A DNA stretch of 64,000 bases from Allofrancisella inopinata (GTDB taxonomy: Bacteria; Pseudomonadota; Gammaproteobacteria; Francisellales; Francisellaceae). The stretch covers positions 1,240,001 to 1,304,000 of the forward strand of contig NZ_CP038241.1 in NCBI RefSeq assembly GCF_012222965.1, written 5' to 3'. The notes under the pieces are model-generated. The model was not told the DNA's origin. It made no database searches and saw only the letters and a list, made by a program, of their open reading frames with translations. Positions 8,926 to 16,984 of the stretch are shown here, piece after piece. Each line of letters starts with the position of its first letter. The stretch's first letter is position 1. A program made the translations under genes and the position numbers.

Positions 8926-9936
8926 CCCATTGAATATAACACATTACATCTAAAACGCCATCAACCTTCAGATACTTTTAATGCTAGTAATTCACAAACT
9001 ATTCATAGGCACAATCCACTTCAAGTTTCATTTAATAATTATCATTCTCACTTTAATACAAATAGTAGACTTTTCGTAGGGTTACGAAACGTTGGAAATA
9101 CTTGTTACATAAACTCATCTTTACAACTATTAGATCATATAAATGAACCTCCTAACAATATTTTCGAGTTTCCATCTTTTGCTTCAAGAGATAGGTTAGA
9201 TCTTTTAGTATCAGATTTTTGGCAACCTGACGGCCAATTGTTAAATAAAAATTATTCACAACAGGATGCTTGTGATTTTTTAAATTCAATTATGAGAAGC
9301 TCTAAGTATAGAAATATTTGTCTAGAGTATTTTAATATAAAGTTTACTATAACAAAGAAACTTGATTGTACAAAACATAAAGATATAGAAGAAAATAGAA
9401 TAACAGATGATGAAGTTTATATCTATGACCTAGACTTTGTTAAAAATAACTTGAAATCCACTCAAATATTACAATTATTAGCGTTCCAACAAAGCCTACA
9501 AACAAGCCCTGATCAGCTGATTTGTTCTAGCTGCCTGACTGGCAAGTATGGACAAAAATATACTTATACACTAGCAGAAGAAGGCGACTGCAAGTCTCCA
9601 GGAAAACACTCTACTAGAATTATTAACTCCCCTAATTTTTTTATTATAAGATTGAAAAGGTTTAAGTGGAATAGTAATAAAACTTACTCAAAAGATACAA
9701 GCGATGTTGAAGTAGATATGAATTTATCTATTAACGGAAAACCATATAAATTATTAGCCTATATCGTTCATGAAGGAAGCGATCTTACAGAAGGACATTA
9801 CTATTTAGTTTCACTTAAAAACTACCCTAGCTTTTATAAGATTAGTGATGAACAAGTAGACATCTTAAACGAGAGTCAAGAAATAAGACTAAGAAAACAA
9901 GCGTATATTATACTATATAAAAAAATGGATACTTGA
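8914..9936 (+). CDS. Ubiquitin-specific protease (USP/C19) domain, severed 3' half of the helicase gene
   Basis: 340 aa read from a TTG inside the IS right end; native sequence starts at about 8926. The Cys box GLRNVGNTCYINSSLQLL puts the nucleophile at C64. QQDACDFLNSI matches the USP QDAxEFL motif, CSSC with a following CKSPGKH forms part of a zinc-binding fingers region, and FFIIRLKRFKWN is the typical strand before the His box. H295 lies in EGHYYLVSL and D312 in YKISDEQV. USPs are eukaryotic deubiquitinases; bacterial ones are usually host-directed effectors. The frame joins residue E915 of the upstream helicase once the IS is removed. No good ribosome binding site precedes the TTG, so expression is uncertain. 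Most of the catalytic domain is preserved. Confidence 0.85.
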   Translation: MESPPIEYNTLHLKRHQPSDTFNASNSQTIHRHNPLQVSFNNYHSHFNTNSRLFVGLRNVGNTCYINSSLQLLDHINEPPNNIFEFPSFASRDRLDLLVSDFWQPDGQLLNKNYSQQDACDFLNSIMRSSKYRNICLEYFNIKFTITKKLDCTKHKDIEENRITDDEVYIYDLDFVKNNLKSTQILQLLAFQQSLQTSPDQLICSSCLTGKYGQKYTYTLAEEGDCKSPGKHSTRIINSPNFFIIRLKRFKWNSNKTYSKDTSDVEVDMNLSINGKPYKLLAYIVHEGSDLTEGHYYLVSLKNYPSFYKISDEQVDILNESQEIRLRKQAYIILYKKMDT

Positions 9937-9961
9937 AATGAATCTTGGCAAAAATCTTCTA

Positions 9962-10021
9962 TTAATTGTGTTAAAATCTTCTCAAAATGCTCATTTACTA
10001 CATGTAAACTGTGCTTTTTCA
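9962..10021 (-). repeat. Family-1 MITE fragment
   Basis: This is the reverse complement of the centre of the ~140-bp repeat found complete at 14875, 24938 and 32133. The shared part runs from the TGTGTTAAAAT side through CTCATTTACTAC to GCTTTTTC. Both inverted ends are missing, so it is an old remnant. The small open frame across it (from 9938) is explained by the repeat and is not called as a gene. Confidence 0.75.
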
Positions 10022-10149
10022 CTACGCTTAGAATCAGTTATTTATCAAAAAGTCTTTCACCTTATCAAAATTAGAGTATATAAAAAGTTTTCCTTGACTT
10101 GTACTATTATCGCGTTTAAAAAAACGTTTTACATTAAGGAATAAAAAAC

Positions 10150-10725
10150 ATGAAAAAATTATTATTAATATTCATGCTACTATTTGCAGGTTTCGCAATA
10201 GGAGCTGGAAATAAAACAAGTTCAGAGATAGCTTATATAACTACATCATGCCCAGCTCATGATTTAGACTGTTTAAAAAGTATAAGAAATGATATTCCAA
10301 ACATTAATTTTGGAATGTTATTCCTAAATGGGAACAATAAAGACTCACAAGGTAAAACGATTTGTTCTTTTAAGAACCTTGATGGTAATGTTGGAGGGAC
10401 TGGTAATGAAAATCCTATAGAAAGGGATATATGGATTGACGGTAAGCATAAAACAACCGTTGATATTTTAAAAGAATACCAAAGAGAAGGAAATATTATA
10501 GGTCTTGTATTTGGAGGTCAGACTGGCGGTAGAGTTGTTGATCCAATAGACCCTAATGTTTGTACTGCTTCAGAATTTACTAACCTTATTAATGACACTA
10601 TAGAATATTTAAATAACAATGGGGTGCATATTCAACGAATAGCCTTGGATATAGAAAGTGAAAAGTTTAGAAAAGGTGAATATACTACTGATCACTCACC
10701 TTACGTAAAAGATTGTAAGTTTTAA
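10150..10725 (+). pseudogene. Secreted GH18-like protein, 5' part (IS-interrupted)
   Basis: The reading frame begins with a signal peptide (MKKLLLIFMLLFAGFAIGAG) and runs natively to about D181, then reads into an IS and stops. The order of hydrophobic strands resembles a GH18 TIM barrel: IAYITT, NFGMLFLNG, then GLVFGGQTGG (compare the SxGG motif) and RIALDIES with D167 and E169 (compare DxDxE). The remaining strands lie past the IS at 11857-12360. The rejoined protein would be about 348 aa and exported. GH18 chitinase-like identity is inferred from layout only; another secreted barrel protein is possible. Confidence 0.7.
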
Positions 10726-11852
10726 AAAGATATTTAGAATACTGGACATAGGAAAAAATTCTGTTTTTTAAGAAATGGACAAGGATTTACTAGATATATA
10801 CACAGACTATCTTATAAGCCAAACTAAGTATGCTACAGCCACAAAATTATCAGATATATTAGATCAAGAAGTATCACATGACAAAATAACAAGGTTTTTA
10901 AACAAGTCAGATTTAACAAGCTTAGAATTTTGGAAATATATAAAGCCTTTAGTTAGAAAACATAACAGCGAATACGATGTTCTTTGTTTGGATGATACAA
11001 TTAGTGAAAAGCCAAGCACAGATGAAAATGATATAGTCTGTTGGCATCACTCTCATGCTAAAAGTGTTCATGTAAAGGGTATTAATATAGTCTCATGTAT
11101 GCTTAGTACATCAAACTTATCTATTCCTATAGACTATGAGATAGTGAAAAAGGATGAGCGATATTATGATGAAAAAGATAAGCGGTATAAAAGAAGATCT
11201 AAAGTTACTAAAAACCAAATGTTTCAAAACATGATAAATCGAGCAGTTATTAATCATGTTAAGTTTAAATATATTTTGGCAGATAGCTGGTTTTGCTCTA
11301 AAGATAATATGAATTTCATACATCATAGATTATCGAAGAAATTTATACTTGGTATGAAGTCAAATAGAGTTGTTGCCTTGAGTGATTATGCTAGAAAGAG
11401 TAAGGATTTTATTAAGCTCTCTGAACTTGATATTGCTGATGGAGAATCTTTAAAGATATGGCTTAAAGATATGAATTTCCCTGTGCTTTTAACAAAAAAG
11501 ATTTTCATAAACGAGAACGGTACAAAAGGAATTTTATATCTTGTAACAAATGATTTAGAAATAGATTCTAATCAGTTATACCATGACTATCAAAAAAGAT
11601 GGCAAATAGAGGTTTATCATAAATCAATTAAGCAAAATACTTCTTTATCAGCCTCACCAACTAAAGTTGAGAAAACTCAAAGAAATCATATTTTTTGCTC
11701 ATTAGTAGCTTTTTGTAAACTAGAAATGCTTAAGATAAAAACTTCACTAAACCACTTCGCTCTGAAATATAAGCTATTAGTTAGATCTAACGCTATTGCT
11801 CTTAAGGAGTTATATGAAATTAGAAATTCATAACTAAAATGCGTAAGGTGAG
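10695..11852 (+). mobile_element. IS4-superfamily insertion sequence, 1158 bp
   Basis: The ends are CTCACCTTACG on the left and its exact reverse complement on the right (11 bp). The 6-bp sequence TGATCA flanks both sides (10689-10694 and 11853-11858) and is read as the target duplication. Because TGATCA is itself palindromic, the inverted repeat appears longer than it is. The element plus one duplication is 1164 bp, a multiple of three, so the two halves of the host gene stay in the same frame. It carries a single transposase gene. Confidence 0.88.
10775..11833 (+). CDS. IS4-like DDE transposase
   Basis: A 352-aa DDE transposase. The acidic residues are visible as the first Asp in LCLDDTISEKP, the second Asp in ILADSWFCSKDN, and the Glu in the Y-R-E-K style signature YQKRWQIEVYHKSIKQ. 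The C-terminus RNHIFCSLVAFCKLEML is the usual terminal helix of IS4/IS701-type enzymes. It appears complete, fills the element, and is presumably functional. I do not assign a specific IS name. Confidence 0.92.
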   Translation: MDKDLLDIYTDYLISQTKYATATKLSDILDQEVSHDKITRFLNKSDLTSLEFWKYIKPLVRKHNSEYDVLCLDDTISEKPSTDENDIVCWHHSHAKSVHVKGINIVSCMLSTSNLSIPIDYEIVKKDERYYDEKDKRYKRRSKVTKNQMFQNMINRAVINHVKFKYILADSWFCSKDNMNFIHHRLSKKFILGMKSNRVVALSDYARKSKDFIKLSELDIADGESLKIWLKDMNFPVLLTKKIFINENGTKGILYLVTNDLEIDSNQLYHDYQKRWQIEVYHKSIKQNTSLSASPTKVEKTQRNHIFCSLVAFCKLEMLKIKTSLNHFALKYKLLVRSNAIALKELYEIRNS

Positions 11853-11856
11853 TGAT

Positions 11857-12360
11857 CATTATAAAGGGATAGCTCTTGCCTTACAAAAAGTAAAATCAAT
11901 ATACGGAATAGAAACGTCTATTATATTGCCTCAATACGTCAGAGGTGGATATTGGGCAAAAGGTTTTAATCAAGGTTTAAAGCTCTTTATTGATAATAAC
12001 CAGGATATTATAGATGATGTTACGTTTATGTTAGGACAAGGAATTACGGCCTCAAAAAAAGATCCTTCTGAACCTACCAAGCAGATGAACAATATCTACG
12101 AACAATTTAATTATCTAGATAAAAATAAAATAACTGCGTTGTTTAACTATAAAAGAACATTAGAGGAAGGTTTTGCTATAGAAGAAGCAACTGGTGAGAG
12201 TAAAGCAGCTGACACAGATAGATTAATAGAAGTAACTAATATTTTAAATAAAGAAGGTTATGCAGGAGTACAGTTCTGGGGAATGACAAACTCTAAAACA
12301 GCAAAAATTGATCCTGGTTTCTATGATTTATATAAAACAGTAAATAAAGTGTATGTATAG
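11857..12360 (+). pseudogene. Secreted GH18-like protein, 3' part
   Basis: This continues the frame of the gene at 10150 after the IS. Native residues restart at about H182 (HYKGIALALQKVKS) and run 167 codons to the stop. The segment carries further barrel-like strands: ETSIILPQY, DDVTFMLGQG, KITALFNY and YAGVQFWGM. An ATG at 11839 lies in the IS end and would lack the signal peptide, so any product would be cytoplasmic and incomplete. With the 5' part it forms one decayed gene. Confidence 0.7.
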
Positions 12361-12468
12361 CTAATTCTTCTTCACTTAAAAAAAGGGCTTAACAAATCAG
12401 CCAACTAAAAACTTACTCGAAAGGTTAAAACTATATCGTGAATCTCACACTTAAATGGAAAAGCTCAA

Positions 12469-13218
12469 CTATTTTATAAAATAAATCACTAAACCTAATA
12501 CAATCAGCATAATAGCAAATATTTTTTGTAAAATTTTATCATTTAGTTTTTTCTTAAACTTAGTTGCCAAAAGCATACCAGTAACGCTACCAGCTATAAA
12601 TAGTATTGCTACGTACCAGTTCATACTATCTAAATCATAGTGCGAAATAAACCCTGATATTGAAACTACAAAAATAACAAGTAACGATGTATTAATAGCT
12701 CTCTTAATTGGCATACCTGTTATAAACATCAAAGCTGGAACAATTAAAAATCCTCCCCCAACTCCAAAAAATCCTGTTAAAATCCCAACAATAGCTCCAC
12801 TTAAAAGTAATGCCATAATACACTTAATACCTATACTCTTACATATAGAGTATGTATCAGAGATAATTTTTGATTTTACTAAGCTCCAAATACCTATAAC
12901 TACCATAAGTATAGAGAAACTAAGCATTAGAGTTTGATCAGTTAAGACTTGAGAAAGGTAACTACCCACAGGTGCAAACATTACACCTGTAACTATCATG
13001 ATGAATGCCGCTAAATAATTTAAGTCATGATTTTTTAAATTTATAACCAGCCCGAAAACAGCTGTAAACCCAACAACTAATAATGATATGGTTACAGCGC
13101 TATGAAAATCTAACCCCACACCGTAAGCCAAAAGAGGCACTGCTAGTATAGAACCTCCTCCACCTGTTAAACCAAGAGCTATGCCACAAATAAGCCCAAA
13201 GATTATTAATGAAATCAT
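12469..13218 (-). CDS. TSUP-family membrane transporter (TauE/SafE-like)
   Basis: 249 aa with about eight hydrophobic segments and the paired glycine-rich repeats of the TSUP family (GLTGGGGSILAVPLLAYG and GFFGVGGGFLIVPALMF). Family members export sulfite or other organosulfur anions across the inner membrane. It is the last gene of a sulfur operon, directly abutting the persulfide dioxygenase gene (stop at 13219, start at 13218). Export of sulfite or thiosulfate made by that enzyme is the natural inference. Confidence 0.88.
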   Translation of the reverse strand: MISLIIFGLICGIALGLTGGGGSILAVPLLAYGVGLDFHSAVTISLLVVGFTAVFGLVINLKNHDLNYLAAFIMIVTGVMFAPVGSYLSQVLTDQTLMLSFSILMVVIGIWSLVKSKIISDTYSICKSIGIKCIMALLLSGAIVGILTGFFGVGGGFLIVPALMFITGMPIKRAINTSLLVIFVVSISGFISHYDLDSMNWYVAILFIAGSVTGMLLATKFKKKLNDKILQKIFAIMLIVLGLVIYFIK

Positions 13219-13905
13219 TTATTTCACCAACCCACATTTTAAATTAGCTGGAACAGCAACATCCATATATTTAGGGTTTGGTAGATTTAAATTTGCCATA
13301 AGCTCTGCATACTCTTGTGCTGATTTAACTTGTAACCTCGGATTAAACCTCTTCTCCTCACCAATAGTACTAGATGTAAAGCCATTATAATCATGCCCAG
13401 GATAAACTATAGTTTCATCTGGAAGCTTGAAAAGTTTGTTCTTTATGCTATCGTATTGAGCAAAAGAGTCTCCTTGTTGAAAATCTGTTCTACCAGTACC
13501 TCTTACAAATAGAGTGTCACCTGTAAAAAGTTTATCTCCAAGAATAAAACTATAAGAGTCATCTGTGTGACCTGGAGTGTATATAGCTTTTAGCTTCATA
13601 CCATCAAAGTCTACAGTTTCACCCTCTCTTATCTTCACAGAAACACACTCTGCCTTTGTATGTGCACCCATTACTGATTTGCAAGCTGTTGATTCTCTTA
13701 GTAAACCAAGTGCTGTAATATGATCAGCATGTACATGTGTATCAATTGCGGCAACTAGTTTAAGATCTAATTCATCAAAAAGTTTATGATACTTACTTAA
13801 CTGCGTATCAACTGGATCTATTATAATAGCTTCTCTACCTTCTCCTGATGCAATAAGGTAAGTATACGTAAAAGTATCTATATCAAATAATTGTCTAAAA
13901 ATCAT
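13219..13905 (-). CDS. ETHE1-like persulfide dioxygenase (metallo-beta-lactamase fold)
   Basis: 228 aa with the MBL signature THVHADH (H57, H59, D61, H62), H113 in TPGHTDD and D130 in FTGDTLFVRGTGRTDF. The GTGRTDFQQGD motif marks the ETHE1/BlhA persulfide dioxygenase group, which oxidises glutathione persulfide to sulfite using one mononuclear iron. The YPGHDYNG motif supplies the last ligand. It follows the rhodanese gene by 10 bp and precedes the TSUP exporter without a gap, so all are likely one transcript under the ArsR regulator. Confidence 0.92.
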   Translation of the reverse strand: MIFRQLFDIDTFTYTYLIASGEGREAIIIDPVDTQLSKYHKLFDELDLKLVAAIDTHVHADHITALGLLRESTACKSVMGAHTKAECVSVKIREGETVDFDGMKLKAIYTPGHTDDSYSFILGDKLFTGDTLFVRGTGRTDFQQGDSFAQYDSIKNKLFKLPDETIVYPGHDYNGFTSSTIGEEKRFNPRLQVKSAQEYAELMANLNLPNPKYMDVAVPANLKCGLVK

Positions 13906-13915
13906 ACCTTCTCTC

Positions 13916-14437
13916 CTATTTAACTTTCTTATTGTACGGTAGCAGCTGTAAAATATTTGCTAAAGCACAAGTACCAGACAAACCTGCAAACAAAAGGCCA
14001 GCCCCAAAAAAACCGCTTAAAATTGCAAAATATTGTGACACTGTAAACGATAGTACAACTCCTAATAGCACCATAAAACCAACCACTATTTGCACTTGAC
14101 GCATAATTGGGAAAGGCTCTTTTACATTTTTTTGAGTTGGTTGCTTATGTTGTTTCCATGAGTTTATACCACCATCTAAAAGGTAAACTTTCTTTGCTTT
14201 AAGTCCAGAAACTTTATCTGCTGCTTGGTTAGTTCTGTTGCCAGACTGGCAATGGAATACTACGACTTCATCAGACTTAATGTCAGCATCATAAATATCA
14301 TCAATCATAATGTTTTCAGCACAATCAATACATTCTCTTTTATGCTCATGAGGTGTTCGAATATCTATTAGTTTGACCTTTTCTTTTTTTTGTAAATCCA
14401 AAAATTCTCTTACTGATATTTTTTCTACTTTATGCAT
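13916..14437 (-). CDS. Membrane-anchored rhodanese with YgaP-like DUF2892 tail
   Basis: 173 aa. The N-terminal ~100 residues form a rhodanese domain (KLIDIRTPHEHKRECI) with the active-site loop CQSGNR and nucleophile C63. The C-terminal part has two hydrophobic helices (MRQVQIVVGFMVLLGVVL and FAILSGFFGAGLLFAGLSG), as in inner-membrane YgaP proteins. Rhodanese carries a persulfide on its cysteine and exchanges sulfane sulfur with low-molecular-weight thiols. Position between the ArsR-type regulator and the persulfide dioxygenase fits a persulfide detoxification operon. Confidence 0.9.
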   Translation of the reverse strand: MHKVEKISVREFLDLQKKEKVKLIDIRTPHEHKRECIDCAENIMIDDIYDADIKSDEVVVFHCQSGNRTNQAADKVSGLKAKKVYLLDGGINSWKQHKQPTQKNVKEPFPIMRQVQIVVGFMVLLGVVLSFTVSQYFAILSGFFGAGLLFAGLSGTCALANILQLLPYNKKVK

Positions 14438-14475
14438 CTTTTTCTCCTTTTAGTTTTTTCTAATTTAGGTAACTC

Positions 14476-14489
14476 TAATATTTGTATTA
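14476..14489. promoter_or_regulatory. Candidate operator between regulator and rhodanese genes
   Basis: A short inverted repeat TAATA-TTTG-TATTA lies in the 59-bp gap between the ArsR-type gene and the rhodanese gene. Its core TATTTG also appears in the palindrome upstream of the regulator (14828-14843). AT-rich palindromes are the usual binding sites for BigR/SqrR proteins. The assignment is inference from symmetry and position. Confidence 0.4.
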
Positions 14490-14496
14490 AATTTTT

Positions 14497-14808
14497 TTAC
14501 TTCTCTTCACAGTAAACTGAATGCAAAGCTTCTAATATTCTTGCTACACTTTTGTCTTTTATACTATAAAAACAAACTTGTGCTTCTTTTCTTACTTTAA
14601 CTAAGCCTTTTTTTCTAAGTACTGATAAATGTTGTGAAAAAGCTGATTGACTTAAATCAGAATATTTAGCTAATTCACCTACAGACATCTCACCTTTTGT
14701 AAGTAAGCATAAAATAAGTAACCTTGATTTATGAGAAATTGCTTTGAGCATATCAGCAGCTTTACTAGCATTTTTTTGCATTTGTACTAAATCCATTTCA
14801 AGCTCCAA
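14497..14808 (-). CDS. ArsR-family persulfide-responsive repressor (BigR/SqrR-like)
   Basis: A 103-aa winged helix-turn-helix protein with recognition region MSVGELAKYSDLSQSAFSQH. C34 (LLILCLL) and C100 (SVYCEEK near the C-terminus) sit where BigR/SqrR repressors carry the cysteine pair that forms a tetrasulfide bridge on sensing persulfide. C79 is extra. It heads the rhodanese, persulfide dioxygenase and TSUP genes, the classic BigR operon content. It presumably represses the operon and itself and releases DNA when persulfides accumulate. Confidence 0.88.
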   Translation of the reverse strand: MELEMDLVQMQKNASKAADMLKAISHKSRLLILCLLTKGEMSVGELAKYSDLSQSAFSQHLSVLRKKGLVKVRKEAQVCFYSIKDKSVARILEALHSVYCEEK

Positions 14809-14827
14809 TTACTAAACATGTGGTTAT

Positions 14828-14843
14828 ATTAGCAAATACTAAT
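14828..14843. promoter_or_regulatory. Candidate operator upstream of the ArsR/BigR-like gene
   Basis: A 16-bp inverted repeat, ATTAG-CAAATA-CTAAT, lies 19 bp upstream of the repressor start, where it would overlap the promoter. Together with the similar site at 14476 it fits autorepression by the BigR-like protein. Binding is not shown by sequence alone. Confidence 0.45.
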
Positions 14844-14874
14844 TTAGAAATCAACAATATAATAGCTCAATTAA

Positions 14875-15014
14875 GGGGCTGTTGCAAGCTGGAATTAGAT
14901 GGGTGGTAACAAGGCAAAAATATTCGAAAAAGCGCAGTTTACACGTAGTAAATGAGCATTTTGAGAATATTTTAACACAGTTAGAAACATATAATTTTAG
15001 TTTGCAACAGCCCC
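14875..15014. repeat. Family-1 MITE, complete copy A (140 bp)
   Basis: A non-coding repeat with perfect 13-bp inverted ends GGGGCTGTTGCAA / TTGCAACAGCCCC and a central small palindrome around TTTACACGTAGTAAA. Flanks are ATTAA on the left and ATTAT on the right, near-identical as a 5-bp duplication. The ends resemble those of IS6-family elements (xxCTGTTGCAAA), which may have mobilised it. It sits 4 bp from the guanine deaminase stop and may act as that gene's terminator. Confidence 0.88.
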
Positions 15015-15018
15015 ATTA

Positions 15019-16338
15019 TTAGTAAACTTGTCTACCATAGATATAAGTAGCATCGATCAAACGATCGTCCCCTAATGAAATAATTGAAAATAAGTGATCT
15101 TGAATGTTGTAGGTATATTCGAGTCTATAACTAAGTAAAGAATTCTTTTGAGGGTCTAAAACAATAAAATCAGCTTCTTTATTCTTTTCTAAGCTACCAA
15201 TTTTGTCATCTAAGCCAAGAGCTTTTGCACTACCTAGTGTGCTACAAAATAGAAGTACTAACGTCTCAAGTTTATATGAATTAAATAAAGCAGCCTTATA
15301 AGCATCATCCATTACTCGAAGTAAGCTTAAAGTGTTACCCGCAGCCCAATCAGTAGCTAGTGTAAGTTTAATATTTTTTTTAATTGCTGTTTTATAGTCA
15401 AAATGACCATTTCCAAGATAATTATTACTTGTTGGACAATTAGCTATTATCGCTCCTTGCTTCTGAATTCTATCCCACTCACTACCTGATAAATGTAGAC
15501 AATGGCCTAAAATTGTTTTATCTGTTATTAATGAATACTTTTCATAAACATTTAGATAGTCACTAGCATCTGGATACGTAGCTAAAGTATCTTTTATTTC
15601 ATTTAAGTTTTCACTTAGATGCGTTTGTATGTAGATGTCTTTGTATGTTTGTAAAAACTCTTTACAAAGATTGAGGGTCTCACCAGTACAACTTAAAGCA
15701 AACCTTGGTGTCAAAGCATAGCTTAAGCGTCTTTTATTATGCCACTTTTCACAAAGCTTTTCTGAAATTTTCATACTTGTCTTAGGATCTGTAATCAAAT
15801 CTTTATTACCATTAGTCATAATAGTGTTACCAAGTATAACTCTCATGTTATAACTATACGCTAACTCAAATGCTATATCAGTACCATCGTAAGCACATGG
15901 AGCATAACCGCAAACAGTAGTTGTCCCATGTTTAAACAACTCTTTAAACAGCATATCAGATTCTTTATAAGCCAATGAGTTACTATTAAAACTAGCCTCG
16001 CTTGGAAAAATATAATTATCTAGCCATTCTAGCAATTTCTCACCATAAGCTCCTACAGCTTTCGTCTGTGTTGTATGCATATGAGTGTCAATAAAACCTG
16101 GCATTATTATTTTGCCTGAATAATCTACCAATTTATCACTTTCAGAAGTATGTAGTTGAACTTTATAAAAATCATCGACTTCAGTTATTATGCCATTTTC
16201 AACTACAATTGCCCCATCTCTTAAAAATAAAAAAACATTAGCGTTTACAAATAAACTATCAACCTTATAGCTTAATATTGATTGGAGAGTCGTATTTTTA
16301 TTGAAAGTGAAAATACTAGCACGATATATTGTTTTCAT
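15019..16338 (-). CDS. guaD: Guanine deaminase
   Basis: 439 aa, normal for the family. The zinc-binding amidohydrolase motif PGFIDTHMHTTQ lies near residue 80, followed by the guanine-deaminase segment GEKLLEWLDNYIFPSE. Later ligands are in TQTHLSEN-like YIQTHLSENL, LGHCLHLS and LATDWAAGNTLSLL. The enzyme converts guanine to xanthine plus ammonia. It is monocistronic, bounded by a MITE downstream and a 126-bp spacer upstream that contains a degenerate GAATGAC/ATGGATGAC repeat. Confidence 0.92.
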   Translation of the reverse strand: MKTIYRASIFTFNKNTTLQSILSYKVDSLFVNANVFLFLRDGAIVVENGIITEVDDFYKVQLHTSESDKLVDYSGKIIMPGFIDTHMHTTQTKAVGAYGEKLLEWLDNYIFPSEASFNSNSLAYKESDMLFKELFKHGTTTVCGYAPCAYDGTDIAFELAYSYNMRVILGNTIMTNGNKDLITDPKTSMKISEKLCEKWHNKRRLSYALTPRFALSCTGETLNLCKEFLQTYKDIYIQTHLSENLNEIKDTLATYPDASDYLNVYEKYSLITDKTILGHCLHLSGSEWDRIQKQGAIIANCPTSNNYLGNGHFDYKTAIKKNIKLTLATDWAAGNTLSLLRVMDDAYKAALFNSYKLETLVLLFCSTLGSAKALGLDDKIGSLEKNKEADFIVLDPQKNSLLSYRLEYTYNIQDHLFSIISLGDDRLIDATYIYGRQVY

Positions 16339-16464
16339 AGTTATTATCCTCTTTTGACGTGTTCAAGCCTGACAGAATGACATACTACTTTTTAGTATTT
16401 TAGCTATGGATGACAATACACCCTATCTCAAAAGAGTAAAATTAACTATTATTTTTCAGTAAAT

Positions 16465-16977
16465 TTAGAATATTTCTTTAAATTCTTCGGCATAGTAAAC
16501 TGTTTTGCCATGTAACTTCTTTAATTTACCAGACAAATCAAGAACCATAAATACATCTGCTGGAACATCATATTCACATTGTATGTTGTATTCTGTAGCA
16601 GGTTTAAAACCAAATCGCGGGTAATAGTTTGGATGTCCTAGAACAAATATAGCATCAATGTTACACTTTTTTGCTTCTTGTATAACTTGTTCAACTAGCT
16701 TTGCCCCAATTCCTAAATTTTGGTAATTTGGAGACACACACATTGGAGCTAGTCCATATATATTTATGTTCGGAACAACATCTTGTGACATTTTTGAAAG
16801 GATTATCTGTCCGATAATCTGGTTATCCAATTCTGCAACTAAAGATATCAAACTTTGGTGGTCTGTGTGTAATAATCTAACTAGTTTTTCCTCATCACCA
16901 CTTTCAAAACAGTTAGAAATAAGCTTATATATAAGCTCTTGATCTGCAAGTTGCTCATGCCTAATTTTTATATTCAT
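16465..16977 (-). CDS. GNAT-family N-acetyltransferase (YhbS-like)
   Basis: 170 aa. The acetyl-CoA binding motif A is visible in NLGIGAKLVEQVIQEAK, preceded by IYGLAPMCVSPNYQ and followed by FVLGHPNYYPRFGFKPA, the signature of YhbS-like GNAT proteins. The acceptor substrate is not predictable. Only 7 bp separates it from the upstream gene at 16985, so the two are probably one operon. Confidence 0.88.
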   Translation of the reverse strand: MNIKIRHEQLADQELIYKLISNCFESGDEEKLVRLLHTDHQSLISLVAELDNQIIGQIILSKMSQDVVPNINIYGLAPMCVSPNYQNLGIGAKLVEQVIQEAKKCNIDAIFVLGHPNYYPRFGFKPATEYNIQCEYDVPADVFMVLDLSGKLKKLHGKTVYYAEEFKEIF

Positions 16978-16984
16978 ACAAAAC

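Noticed and set aside
9938-10144. 68-codon frame downstream of the USP domain
   Set aside because: It crosses a degenerate copy of the family-1 repeat and has no motif or ribosome site; not a gene.
14875-15014. Family-1 repeat as a small RNA gene or CRISPR repeat
   Set aside because: Only dispersed single copies with inverted ends and flanking duplications; no repeat-spacer array exists anywhere in the window.
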